DNA of 40,816 nt from contig NZ_JAAKZV010000046.1 of NCBI RefSeq assembly GCF_011044975.1, positions 1 through 40,816 on the forward strand, read 5' to 3'. The position numbers were made by a program, and so were the translations under genes. The stretch's first letter is position 1. Each line of letters opens with the position of its first letter. The stretch comes from Streptomyces coryli. Lineage in GTDB: Bacteria; Actinomycetota; Actinomycetes; Streptomycetales; Streptomycetaceae. Below, one piece after another: positions 8,978 through 16,281 of this stretch. The notes beneath the pieces are model-generated. The model was not told the origin of the DNA, did not search any database, and was given only the letters and a program-made list of their open reading frames with translations.

Positions 8978-9067
8978 CCAGTGCCTCCCTTTCCGTGCCG
9001 TCGCGTGCGGCCCCAGCCTAGAGCCTTCCCCACCCGGGGCCGCATCCCCCGTGCACGCCTCTGGACG

Positions 9068-9116
9068 TTGACCCGGGACCGCGGATATACATCGGATGAA
9101 TGTCAGGCCTCCGATG
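9068..9116 (+). promoter_or_regulatory. Putative promoter/operator of the sugar ABC operon
   Basis: TTGACC (9068-9073) could be a -35 box. The inverted repeat CATCGGA (9090-9096) and TCCGATG (9110-9116), 13 nt apart, lies just downstream, and CATCGGATG is itself palindromic. No convincing -10 is visible. The layout suggests a repressor site in front of the transporter. The regulator is unknown; the FadR-type gene at 15478-16149 is one candidate. Confidence 0.4.
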
Positions 9117-9185
9117 AATCCCCGGCCGTCGCAATCCGGCCGGTCCGGCGGAACACCCGACCACCAAGGGGAAGTGAGCCACCCG

Positions 9186-10229
9186 ATGAGAACCCTCCGA
9201 AGCACCGCCGCGGCGGGCTGCGCCGTGCTGCTGGCAGTGACGGCGCTGGCGGGCTGCAACCGCGGCAGCGACGACGGCAAGGGCGGCGGCGCGTCCGGCA
9301 AGGTCGGCATCGACATGCCGCGTACGGACAGCGACTTCTGGAACTCCTACCGGCAGTACATCGACAAGGGCGTCAAGGACGGCGTCGTCTCCGCGCTGCC
9401 CGTGACCAACTCCCAGAACGACATCGGCAAGCTGGTCGCCAACGTCCAGACCTTCACGGATCAGGGCGCGAAAGCTGTTGTCATGGCCCCGCAGGACACC
9501 GGCGCCATCGCCTCCACCCTCGACCGGCTCGCGGACAAGGACATCCCGGTCGTCAGCGTCGACACCCGCCCCGACAAGGGCGACGTCTACATGGTCGTAC
9601 GCGCCGACAACAAGGCGTACGGCACCAAGGCCTGCGAATACCTCGGCAAGCAGCTGAAGGGGAAGGGCAAGGTGGTCGAGTTCCAGGGCGACCTCGCTTC
9701 CATCAACGGGCGTGAGCGGTCGCAGGCGTTCAAGAGCTGCATGGACGACAAGTTCCCTGACATCAAGGTCTTCGAGCTGGCCACCGAGTGGAAGGGCGAT
9801 GTCGCCTCCGCCAAGCTGCAGAGCGTCCTCGCCAAGGAAAAGACCATCGACGGCATCTACATGCAGGCCGGTGGCGTCTATCTGCAGCCGACCCTCTCGC
9901 TGCTGAAGCAGAAGAAGCTGCTGAAGCCGGCGGGCGAGGACGGCCACATCACGATCGTGTCGAACGACGGCATCCCGCAGGAGTTCGACGCCATCAAGAA
10001 GGGCCAGATCGACGCCACGGTCTCGCAGCCGGCCGACCTCTACGCCAAGTACGCGCTCTTCTACGCCCAGCAGGCCCTCAAGGGCAAGAAGTTCAAGCCC
10101 GGCAAGACCGACCACGGCTCGACGATCGTGAAGATCCCGAACGGCCTCGAGGACCAGCTGCCCGCGCCGCTCGTCACCAAGGACAACGTCGACGACCCGA
10201 AGCTCTGGGCCAATCAGCTCGAGAAGTGA
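9186..10229 (+). CDS. Sugar ABC transporter substrate-binding lipoprotein
   Basis: This is a family-1/Peripla_BP_4 type binding lipoprotein, 347 residues from the ATG at 9186. The signal peptide MRTLRSTAAAGCAVLLAVTA is followed by the lipobox LAGC, so the mature protein would be tethered outside the membrane. Two Rossmann-like lobes follow, beginning VGIDMPRTDSDFWNSY, with AVVMAPQDTGAIASTLDRL and DIPVVSVDTRP typical of ribose/xylitol/rhizopine-type binders. An in-frame GTG at 9174 is an alternative start. AAGGGG at 9166-9171 is 14 nt from the ATG and 2 nt from the GTG, so neither spacing is ideal. The transporter ATPase follows after 14 nt. The sugar cannot be named. Confidence 0.9.
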   Translation: MRTLRSTAAAGCAVLLAVTALAGCNRGSDDGKGGGASGKVGIDMPRTDSDFWNSYRQYIDKGVKDGVVSALPVTNSQNDIGKLVANVQTFTDQGAKAVVMAPQDTGAIASTLDRLADKDIPVVSVDTRPDKGDVYMVVRADNKAYGTKACEYLGKQLKGKGKVVEFQGDLASINGRERSQAFKSCMDDKFPDIKVFELATEWKGDVASAKLQSVLAKEKTIDGIYMQAGGVYLQPTLSLLKQKKLLKPAGEDGHITIVSNDGIPQEFDAIKKGQIDATVSQPADLYAKYALFYAQQALKGKKFKPGKTDHGSTIVKIPNGLEDQLPAPLVTKDNVDDPKLWANQLEK

Positions 10230-10243
10230 CAGTTAGGCGGACC

Positions 10244-11788
10244 ATGCACGCAGCAGTACGGGCCGAAGGCGTCGTCAAACGCTTCGGCCCGACCACCGCA
10301 CTCGACGGCGTGGACCTGACCGTGCGCCCCGGCGAGGCCCACGCCCTCGTCGGCCGCAACGGCGCGGGAAAGTCCACGCTCGTGTCCGTACTGACGGGAA
10401 TGGCGCGACCTGATGCCGGGTCCGTCACCTTCGGCGGGGAGCCGGCACCTCCGTACGGGGACACTTCCGCCTGGCGCGCCAAGGCCGCCTGCGTCTACCA
10501 GAAGTCGATGATCGTGCCGGATCTGACCGTGGCCGAGAATCTGTATCTGGGGCGCTTCCCCGGTACGGGGCCCATCCGCTGGCGCGAGCTGCGCGCACGG
10601 GCGCGGGAGCTGCTCGCCGAGTACGGCGTGGACGTCGAGCCGGGGGAGCGGGCGAAGGATCTCGGCGTCGAGCAGCGGCAGTTCGTGGAGATCGCGCGGG
10701 CGCTGTCCTTCGGGGCGCGGCTGATCATCCTCGACGAGCCGACGGCGCGGCTGGACGCGGGCGGCATCGAGCGGCTCTTCGCGAAGCTGCGCGAACTGCA
10801 GGAGCAGGGGGTGGCGTTCCTGTTCATCTCGCATCACCTGCAGGAGGTCTACGAGCTCTGCGACACCGTCACCGTCTACCGCGACGCCCGGCACATCGTC
10901 ACCGCGCCGGTCGCCGAGCTGCCGAAGGCGGAGCTGGTGGCGGCGATGACGGGGGAGGGGGCGGTGGCCGACGGTGCCTCGGCGGCGCTCGTATCGCAGG
11001 CGGGCGAGCCGGTGGAGGAGCGGGAGCCGGTGCTGCGGACGGAGGGGCTCGCGCTGGCGGGCGCGTACGAGCCGGTGGACCTGGCGGTCAGGCCGGGCGA
11101 GGTGCTCGGCCTCGCGGGCGCGGCGGCGAGCGGCAACACGGCCATCGGCGAGACCCTCGTCGGCATGCGCGCGCCGGACGGCGGCCGGATCAGCGTGGGC
11201 GGGCGCGCGGTGCGCACCGGGAGCGTCCCGGACGCGCTGGAGGCCGGCATCGGTTACGTACCGGAGGACCGGCACCGGCAGGGGCTCGTGCTCACCCGGA
11301 GCGTGGCCGAGAACGCGACCCTGACGGTGGCCGACCAGCTCGGCCCGTACGGGACCGTACTCCCGTCCCGTACCCGGGAATTCGCGCAGGGAATGATCGA
11401 CTCGCTGGACATCAAGACGTCGGGCCCGGGACAGGAGGTCACCGGTCTGTCGGGCGGCAATCAGCAGAAGGTCGTGATCGCGCGGGCGCTGGCGCGGGAT
11501 CCGGGCGTGCTGGTGGCGATCCGGCCGACGGCGGGGGTGGACGTGAAGTCCAAGGACGCGCTGCTGGGGGTCGTACGGCGAGTGGCGGACGGAGGTGCCG
11601 CGGCCGTCATCGTCTCCGACGAACTGGACGACCTGCGGGTGTGCGACCGGGTGCTGGTGCTGTTCCACGGGCGGACGGTGGCGGAGTTCGGGAGCGGTTG
11701 GAGCGACCGGGAGCTGGTCGCGGCGATGGAAGGCTTTGTGCCCGGCGCCGGAGACGGCGTTGCGGCCGGAAAGACGGAGGAGTCATGA
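10244..11788 (+). CDS. Sugar ABC transporter ATP-binding protein (two ABC domains)
   Basis: The 514-residue protein has two tandem ABC domains, like RbsA/XylG. Domain 1 has Walker A GRNGAGKST (residues 37-45), a signature region LGVEQRQFVEIARAL and Walker B LIILDEPT with Asp164-Glu165. Domain 2 has a degenerate Walker A (LAGAAASGNTAIG, no Lys), a perfect signature LSGGNQQKVVIARAL and a divergent Walker B (VLVAIRPTAGVDV) lacking the Asp-Glu pair. ATP hydrolysis therefore probably rests on one composite site. The ATG at 10244 is preceded by AGGCGGA; a GTG at 10226 overlapping the previous stop is the alternative. It overlaps the permease gene by 4 nt (ATGA). Confidence 0.93.
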   Translation: MHAAVRAEGVVKRFGPTTALDGVDLTVRPGEAHALVGRNGAGKSTLVSVLTGMARPDAGSVTFGGEPAPPYGDTSAWRAKAACVYQKSMIVPDLTVAENLYLGRFPGTGPIRWRELRARARELLAEYGVDVEPGERAKDLGVEQRQFVEIARALSFGARLIILDEPTARLDAGGIERLFAKLRELQEQGVAFLFISHHLQEVYELCDTVTVYRDARHIVTAPVAELPKAELVAAMTGEGAVADGASAALVSQAGEPVEEREPVLRTEGLALAGAYEPVDLAVRPGEVLGLAGAAASGNTAIGETLVGMRAPDGGRISVGGRAVRTGSVPDALEAGIGYVPEDRHRQGLVLTRSVAENATLTVADQLGPYGTVLPSRTREFAQGMIDSLDIKTSGPGQEVTGLSGGNQQKVVIARALARDPGVLVAIRPTAGVDVKSKDALLGVVRRVADGGAAAVIVSDELDDLRVCDRVLVLFHGRTVAEFGSGWSDRELVAAMEGFVPGAGDGVAAGKTEES

Positions 11789-12828
11789 CCGATACGGCGG
11801 ATCGCGTGGAGAAGGAGACGCCGCCGACCGGGCCGCAACTGCGCGTCGCGGGAATGGAATTCGACCTGGACTTCGCGCGGTGGCGGGATTTCTCGCTGGT
11901 GCCGGTCATCTTCGTGCTCGGCGTCATCGGCTTCATCGTGTCACCGGCCTTTCTCACGTCCGACAACTTGATCGGTGTCGTGCAGCAGTCCACCGAGCTG
12001 GGCCTGCTGGTGCTCGGCGAGGCACTGATCCTGATCAGCGGCCGGATGGACCTGTCACTGGAGTCGACGATCGGCGTGGCGCCGGTCATCGCGCTGTGGC
12101 TGGTACTGCCGGCGAGCGGCCGCTTCACGGGACTCGAACTGCTGCCGTCGTGGATGTCGGTGCCGGTGTGCCTGGCGGTGGGCGGCTTGATCGGCCTGCT
12201 CAACGGCTTCCTGATATTGAAGCTACGGGTGAACGGCTTCATCGCGACGCTGGGCATGCTGACGATGCTGCGCGGCTTGCATGTCGGCATCTCGGAGGGC
12301 CAGTCGATCGTGACGGTCCCGGACTCGTTCGCGTATCTGGGACGGGCGGATTGGGTGGGGGTGCCGGCGGCTGTATGGCTGTGCCTGGGGCTCTTCGCGA
12401 TCGGTGGTGTGGTGCTGGGGTACTTCCGGCACGGGCGGGCGCTGTACGCGATCGGCGGCAATCCGGAGGCAGCACGGGCCGCGGGAATCCGGGTGGACCG
12501 GATCACGTGGGTGGTGCTGTGCGTGGGCGGCATGCTGGCCGCCTTTGCGGGTGTCCTGTACACGGGGCATTACGGGTCGGTCTCCGCGAATCAGGGAAAT
12601 GGGTGGATCTTCCAGGTCTTCGCGGCTGCGGTGATCGGCGGGATCAGCTTGCGGGGTGGTCGGGGGACGTTGTTCGGGGCGCTTACCGGCGTGCTGACGC
12701 TGCAGTTGGTCATCAACGTGATGACGCTGGGTGGGGTGCCTGCGCTGTGGACGCAGTTCATCAATGGGGCGATCATCATCGTCGCGCTGGTCATCTCGCG
12801 ATTCGCGAGCGGGGAGAAGCAGGACTGA
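11785..12828 (+). CDS. Sugar ABC transporter permease (BPD_transp_2/RbsC type)
   Basis: The 347-residue integral membrane protein is of the RbsC-like permease family. Hydrophobic segments start at LVPVIFVLGVIGFIV and continue through about eight to ten helices to IINGAIIIVALVIS-like sequence near the end. Family hallmarks are LILISGRMDLSLES, LINGFLILKLRVNGFIATLGM (split here by reading context) and the late GGISLRGGRGTLFGALTGV. It is coupled to the ATPase gene by an ATGA overlap and completes the lipoprotein-ATPase-permease operon. The substrate is probably a monosaccharide or polyol, as for the family. The large palindrome begins 25 nt after the stop codon. Confidence 0.92.
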   Translation: MTDTADRVEKETPPTGPQLRVAGMEFDLDFARWRDFSLVPVIFVLGVIGFIVSPAFLTSDNLIGVVQQSTELGLLVLGEALILISGRMDLSLESTIGVAPVIALWLVLPASGRFTGLELLPSWMSVPVCLAVGGLIGLLNGFLILKLRVNGFIATLGMLTMLRGLHVGISEGQSIVTVPDSFAYLGRADWVGVPAAVWLCLGLFAIGGVVLGYFRHGRALYAIGGNPEAARAAGIRVDRITWVVLCVGGMLAAFAGVLYTGHYGSVSANQGNGWIFQVFAAAVIGGISLRGGRGTLFGALTGVLTLQLVINVMTLGGVPALWTQFINGAIIIVALVISRFASGEKQD

Positions 12829-12853
12829 GGGCGGTGGACGGCGGGCGGCGGGC

Positions 12854-13149
<296 letters not shown>

Positions 13150-13194
13150 CCCGCCACCAGGCCAGCGGGTTGAGACCACAACGCGGTAGCGCAG

Positions 13195-14067
13195 CTAGGG
13201 ATTGGGCGCATCCCTGCATGACCTGGCGTCGATCGCTGCGTTAGTCGGCTTGAGGTGGTTCTGCCAGTCCGGCAATGTCTGAACAACCTTGGGGAGGTTC
13301 GCTTGGATGTCCGTGATCCATTCGGTGCCGTTCACGTACCGCTTCAGGTAATCACGTATCAGTTTGCAGCGCGCGCGGTCCTTCTTCGGCAATCCGATCC
13401 CATAATGCTGTGGAGCGCCGACCGTCAGTTTCGGCACGACTTTCAGCCCTTTCGAGGCGTACCGATCGGCGAACCCGTAAAGGAGTAGCTGGTCGGTGGA
13501 GAATGCGTCGACTTCATTCTTGGTAACTGCCGTTATGCAATCCGTCGCATCCTCCTTCTGTACCACTTCGACGTCAAGGCCCCTAAGCGGGGTGAGATTG
13601 GTGGTGTCGGCCCAAGCGCATATCCGTCGACCCTTGAGGTCATGGGCGGATCTAATGTTGGGGCTCTGTTTGCCAGTGAGGAATCCCTGGTATGTGGTTA
13701 TGTACGGTCCGGCGAAGTCTATCTTTTTCATTCGGTCAGCAGTGATCGAGAAGGCCGCGATCGCCAGATCGGCATCACTTTCTGTGAGCACCGTTACCCG
13801 ATCGCCTATGGGGATGTCGAGCGGATTCACTTTGGCGCCTAACTCTTCTCCGATGCGCTGCGATAACTGATGATCAAATCCGGACCGCTTGTAGCTGTTC
13901 GGCGGAACCCAGGCGATCCCAGGCAGGTTCTTTTGGGTTGCAACCGTCAGGCGCTCCTTTGTCTCGTCGGCCTCGTCTCCGCCGCAACTTACGATGATCA
14001 GGGCAATGGTCAAAGCCAGGATCATCGCTGTCGCCGCGAGCGAAAAGGGGCCGGGCCGATGTCTCAT
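13195..14067 (-). CDS. Orphan solute-binding lipoprotein, family 3
   Basis: The 290-residue protein resembles amino-acid-type (GluB/HisJ) extracellular binding proteins. A signal peptide with the hydrophobic stretch AATAMILALTIALIIVSC ends in a lipobox-like VSC. The SBP-3 domain follows, with GFDHQLSQRIGEELG, DLAIAAFSITADRMKKIDFA and GPYITTYQGFL. A transporter permease and ATPase are absent from its operon; the genes before it encode a membrane protein and a small helical protein. Two leucines (68 and 76) use TTA codons (13866-13864, 13842-13840), and other rare codons (ATA, CTA, CTT) occur, unlike the surrounding core genes. The ATG at 14067 has AAAGGGA 5 nt upstream; a GTG at 14070 is too close to that site. 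It could be a ligand sensor rather than a transport component. Confidence 0.88.
   Translation of the reverse strand: MRHRPGPFSLAATAMILALTIALIIVSCGGDEADETKERLTVATQKNLPGIAWVPPNSYKRSGFDHQLSQRIGEELGAKVNPLDIPIGDRVTVLTESDADLAIAAFSITADRMKKIDFAGPYITTYQGFLTGKQSPNIRSAHDLKGRRICAWADTTNLTPLRGLDVEVVQKEDATDCITAVTKNEVDAFSTDQLLLYGFADRYASKGLKVVPKLTVGAPQHYGIGLPKKDRARCKLIRDYLKRYVNGTEWITDIQANLPKVVQTLPDWQNHLKPTNAAIDARSCRDAPNP
13840..13866 (-). other. Two TTA leucine codons (bldA-type control)
   Basis: In the frame of the solute-binding protein, codons 68 (13866-13864) and 76 (13842-13840) are TTA. In Streptomyces TTA is read only by the bldA tRNA, so translation would be limited to later developmental stages. This consequence is established knowledge; it is not shown for this gene. 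Confidence 0.85.
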
Positions 14068-14085
14068 CACAATCCCTTTCGCCTC

Positions 14086-14904
14086 TCAGTCATGCAGTAC
14101 GGCTTTCAGCACGGACACTTCCATGTGACACCCGAGGTCCGTATGCACGGTGATCTGCGCGCGGACCTTGGTTGAACCGCCGAGGCGCAGGTCTACATGT
14201 TCACCGGAATCGACTCGCTCCGCTTGAGCCTTGCCATTTCCTCCCAGAAGTGCAACGCCCAATTGGGTTTCAGGTACGCAGAATTGCGACCCTGACCAGT
14301 CGCCTGGCGCATCCGCGGCCCGTAGGGTCAGCCGGAGTCGGTGGCGATTAGGTTGGCCTTCCAGGGTTACCGTCAGCGTGTCGCCGTTCTGCACGACCTT
14401 CGGGGAAATGTGGGTCCGGCCCGTGACATCCACTTCGCCTGTGTCCCGCACGAGCTCAGTCCAGATCACTCCGGCGATGAGTAGTGGGAAGGGGAGAGCG
14501 AAGGCGAAACTGCGAAATGTCTTGAATGCTTTGCCTGCTCGTAACCCAGTGGCCGGGGCGTCATTCTCGCTGCTCTGCCGAACCCAGATAAGTTGCCAGG
14601 TGGCGGCGGCAAATGAGACCACCAGTAAGGTGATTGCGCCGGCCAGGTCAAGCATGGGGACATCGGGTTTATTCACTCCGACGTAAACGGCTGCTGCGGC
14701 AGCCAGGATTACCGGTATGGAGCTGCCGACCCTTGCCCACTGCTCCGCTGTGGGCAAGGGTAATTCGACGTGCCACCAGCTATTTGTGACCCGTACGGAA
14801 GGCGTCTCCCCGACTGCGACTGCTCCGGCGCCCAACGCGTGGACACGTGCCAGAAGCCGTCGACCACGGCTCGACCCATCAGGCCTCGGGGCTGCATCGT
14901 TCAC
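14086..14904 (-). CDS. Three-pass membrane protein with N-terminal GAVAVG motif
   Basis: I do not recognise the family of this 272-residue protein. Residues 1-55 are cytoplasmic-type, with the basic stretch SSRGRRLLAR, then GAGAVAVGETPSVRVTN (25-41) and an aromatic NSWWHVELPL. Probable membrane helices lie at about 60-77, 84-107 and 132-151. The C-terminal 120 residues look beta-rich and contain just two Cys (209, 259), fitting an exported, disulfide-bonded domain. Positive-inside reasoning puts the N-terminus inside and the C-terminus outside. The GTG at 14904 overlaps the upstream stop as GTGA, indicating coupling. Leu93 is a TTA codon (14628-14626), a mark of bldA dependence. The solute-binding lipoprotein gene follows after 18 nt. 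Confidence 0.8.
   Translation of the reverse strand: MNDAAPRPDGSSRGRRLLARVHALGAGAVAVGETPSVRVTNSWWHVELPLPTAEQWARVGSSIPVILAAAAAVYVGVNKPDVPMLDLAGAITLLVVSFAAATWQLIWVRQSSENDAPATGLRAGKAFKTFRSFAFALPFPLLIAGVIWTELVRDTGEVDVTGRTHISPKVVQNGDTLTVTLEGQPNRHRLRLTLRAADAPGDWSGSQFCVPETQLGVALLGGNGKAQAERVDSGEHVDLRLGGSTKVRAQITVHTDLGCHMEVSVLKAVLHD
14626..14628 (-). other. TTA leucine codon (bldA-type control)
   Basis: Codon 93 of the membrane protein gene is TTA, checked in frame from the GTG at 14904. It is the third TTA codon of the operon. Confidence 0.88.
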
Positions 14905-15356
14905 TGCTCATCGTCCGAATGCGAGGTGCCGTGGCGCTCACTTTTCGACGGCCAGTTGTAGACATTTGCTTGCCCGGCAACGCCGATGGCCACTGCGCCG
15001 GGCCCCTCCGCACTGACCTCACCGCCCGACATGCTGGGACCATGGCCCCTGCGGTCACCGCTGTCCGTGCGCTCGATCTCACGTCGTAGCGCCTCAGCAG
15101 TCAGGTCGCCTGCCAGTAGCCAGCTGCAGATCGCCTCCGCCAGGGCGCGACGCGCTTCATCGGACAGATTGCGGATCTGCTCGGCGGCATCCCGGTCGCG
15201 TCGCCGGCCGCTGGAGCCGAGCCGGTCCGAGAGATAGGCCTCACCGGCGTTGACCACATGTTCGGCGATTCGCGTCTGGGCCACCGTGGTTACGGTGGCT
15301 GCACCCGCAGCCAGATACGGAACGATCTCGTTCGCAACAGCCAACAGCTCGGACAT
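14901..15356 (-). CDS. Small helical protein with C-terminal GAVAIG motif
   Basis: This 151-residue protein is first in the operon and of unrecognised family. Residues 1-98 are predicted helical: a hydrophobic start (LLAVANEIVPYLAAGAATV), then a charged stretch DRDAAEQIRNLSDEARRALA. A Gly/Ser linker follows, then GPGAVAIGVAGQANVYNW (118-135) and a polar tail. The motif aligns without gaps to residues 25-41 of the membrane protein encoded next. No signal peptide is convincing, so it is likely cytoplasmic or membrane-associated. The ATG at 15356 has GGAG 8 nt upstream; the open frame runs further upstream into the FadR gene, but that part is rejected. It overlaps the membrane-protein gene by 4 nt. 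No TTA codon is present here. Confidence 0.75.
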   Translation of the reverse strand: MSELLAVANEIVPYLAAGAATVTTVAQTRIAEHVVNAGEAYLSDRLGSSGRRRDRDAAEQIRNLSDEARRALAEAICSWLLAGDLTAEALRREIERTDSGDRRGHGPSMSGGEVSAEGPGAVAIGVAGQANVYNWPSKSERHGTSHSDDEQ

Positions 15357-15477
15357 CGGCAGCACTCCAACCGGTCTGGCCCCCGTGTAGCCGTCAACTT
15401 CCAGCAGCGGTGGGGAGTTACTGGGTCTGGTTGTCGCGCAAGCATATGGTTCCGGCGCGTCGCAGGGAACACAAACG

Positions 15478-16149
15478 CTAGAGGGTCCGCTTAAGCCAAA
15501 GCTCAACCCCCGCAATATGCACCGTCGACCACGACCGCGCAGCCTCCGCATCCCTCGCCCGCAGCGCCGCCAGGATCGCCCGGTGCTCCGTCAGGGTCCG
15601 GCTCACCGCATCCTCCTGCGTCAGCCCCCGCCAGATCCGCGCCCGCGCCGTAGGCCCCGACAATCCATCCAGCAGCGACGACAGCACCGAATTCCCCGAA
15701 GCCCGCACAATCCGCCGGTGGAACTCCAAGTCGCACGCGACCAGATCCTCCACCGAAGGCGCCGGACCCAGCTCCTCCAGCTCGGCCTCCAGCGCATCCA
15801 GCTCCGCCTCATCCACCGCCGCAGCAGCCAGCGCCGTAGCCGCCGGCTCCAGGATCCGACGCACGGCCAGCAGCTCCAGCACCGTGTCATCCCGATGGAA
15901 GTCGACCACGAAACCCAGCGCCTCCAGCAGCAGCTGGGAGTCCAGGCTGGTGACATACGTGCCGTCACCCTGTCGCACGTCAAGGATCCGCATCAGGGCC
16001 AGGGCCCGCACCGCCTCACGCAGCGAATTGCGCGAAAGCCCCAGGTCGGCGGCGAGCTCGGCCTCCTTGGGAAGCCGGTCGCCAGGCCGCAGCGCGCCGG
16101 TGACGATCATCCCCTTGATCTTCTCGATCGCCTCGTCGGTGACCGCCAT
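15478..16149 (-). CDS. FadR-type GntR transcriptional regulator
   Basis: The 223-residue regulator has an N-terminal winged-helix GntR domain, with LRPGDRLPKEAELAADLGLS and RNSLREAVRALALMRILDVR. A C-terminal all-helical FCD ligand domain follows, with DLEFHRRIV, the EHRAILAAL helix and VHIAGVELW, whose histidines usually bind metal plus an organic acid ligand. The start is the ATG at 16149 with GGGAGG 6-7 nt upstream; an in-frame ATG at 16191 would add 14 residues and has a poor site. It lies downstream of glpD but behind a strong terminator, so it is probably a separate unit. Targets could be the sugar ABC operon at 9-13 kb or genes elsewhere. Confidence 0.9.
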   Translation of the reverse strand: MAVTDEAIEKIKGMIVTGALRPGDRLPKEAELAADLGLSRNSLREAVRALALMRILDVRQGDGTYVTSLDSQLLLEALGFVVDFHRDDTVLELLAVRRILEPAATALAAAAVDEAELDALEAELEELGPAPSVEDLVACDLEFHRRIVRASGNSVLSSLLDGLSGPTARARIWRGLTQEDAVSRTLTEHRAILAALRARDAEAARSWSTVHIAGVELWLKRTL

Positions 16150-16219
16150 GTGCACCCTCCCAGTCCAGTCCCCTTGGACGTCCTCAGACATCCGAGGTCT
16201 GCGCACATTATGGGGTAAG

Positions 16220-16260
16220 ACTGAGGGGAGAGGCGCCCCCGTGGCGCCTCTCCCCTCAGT
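16220..16260. terminator. Strong hairpin after glpD
   Basis: A perfect 18-bp inverted repeat (16220-16237 with 16243-16260) encloses a 5-nt loop. It lies 21 nt beyond the glpD stop and insulates the glp operon from the FadR gene on the same strand. Confidence 0.85.
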
Positions 16261-16281
16261 CTGTCTTCCAGCGGTCAGGCC

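Noticed and set aside
15357-15551. N-terminal extension of the small helical protein (65 extra codons)
   Set aside because: It overlaps the end of the FadR gene and is Arg/Cys-rich with no ribosome site. The ATG at 15356 has a good GGAG.
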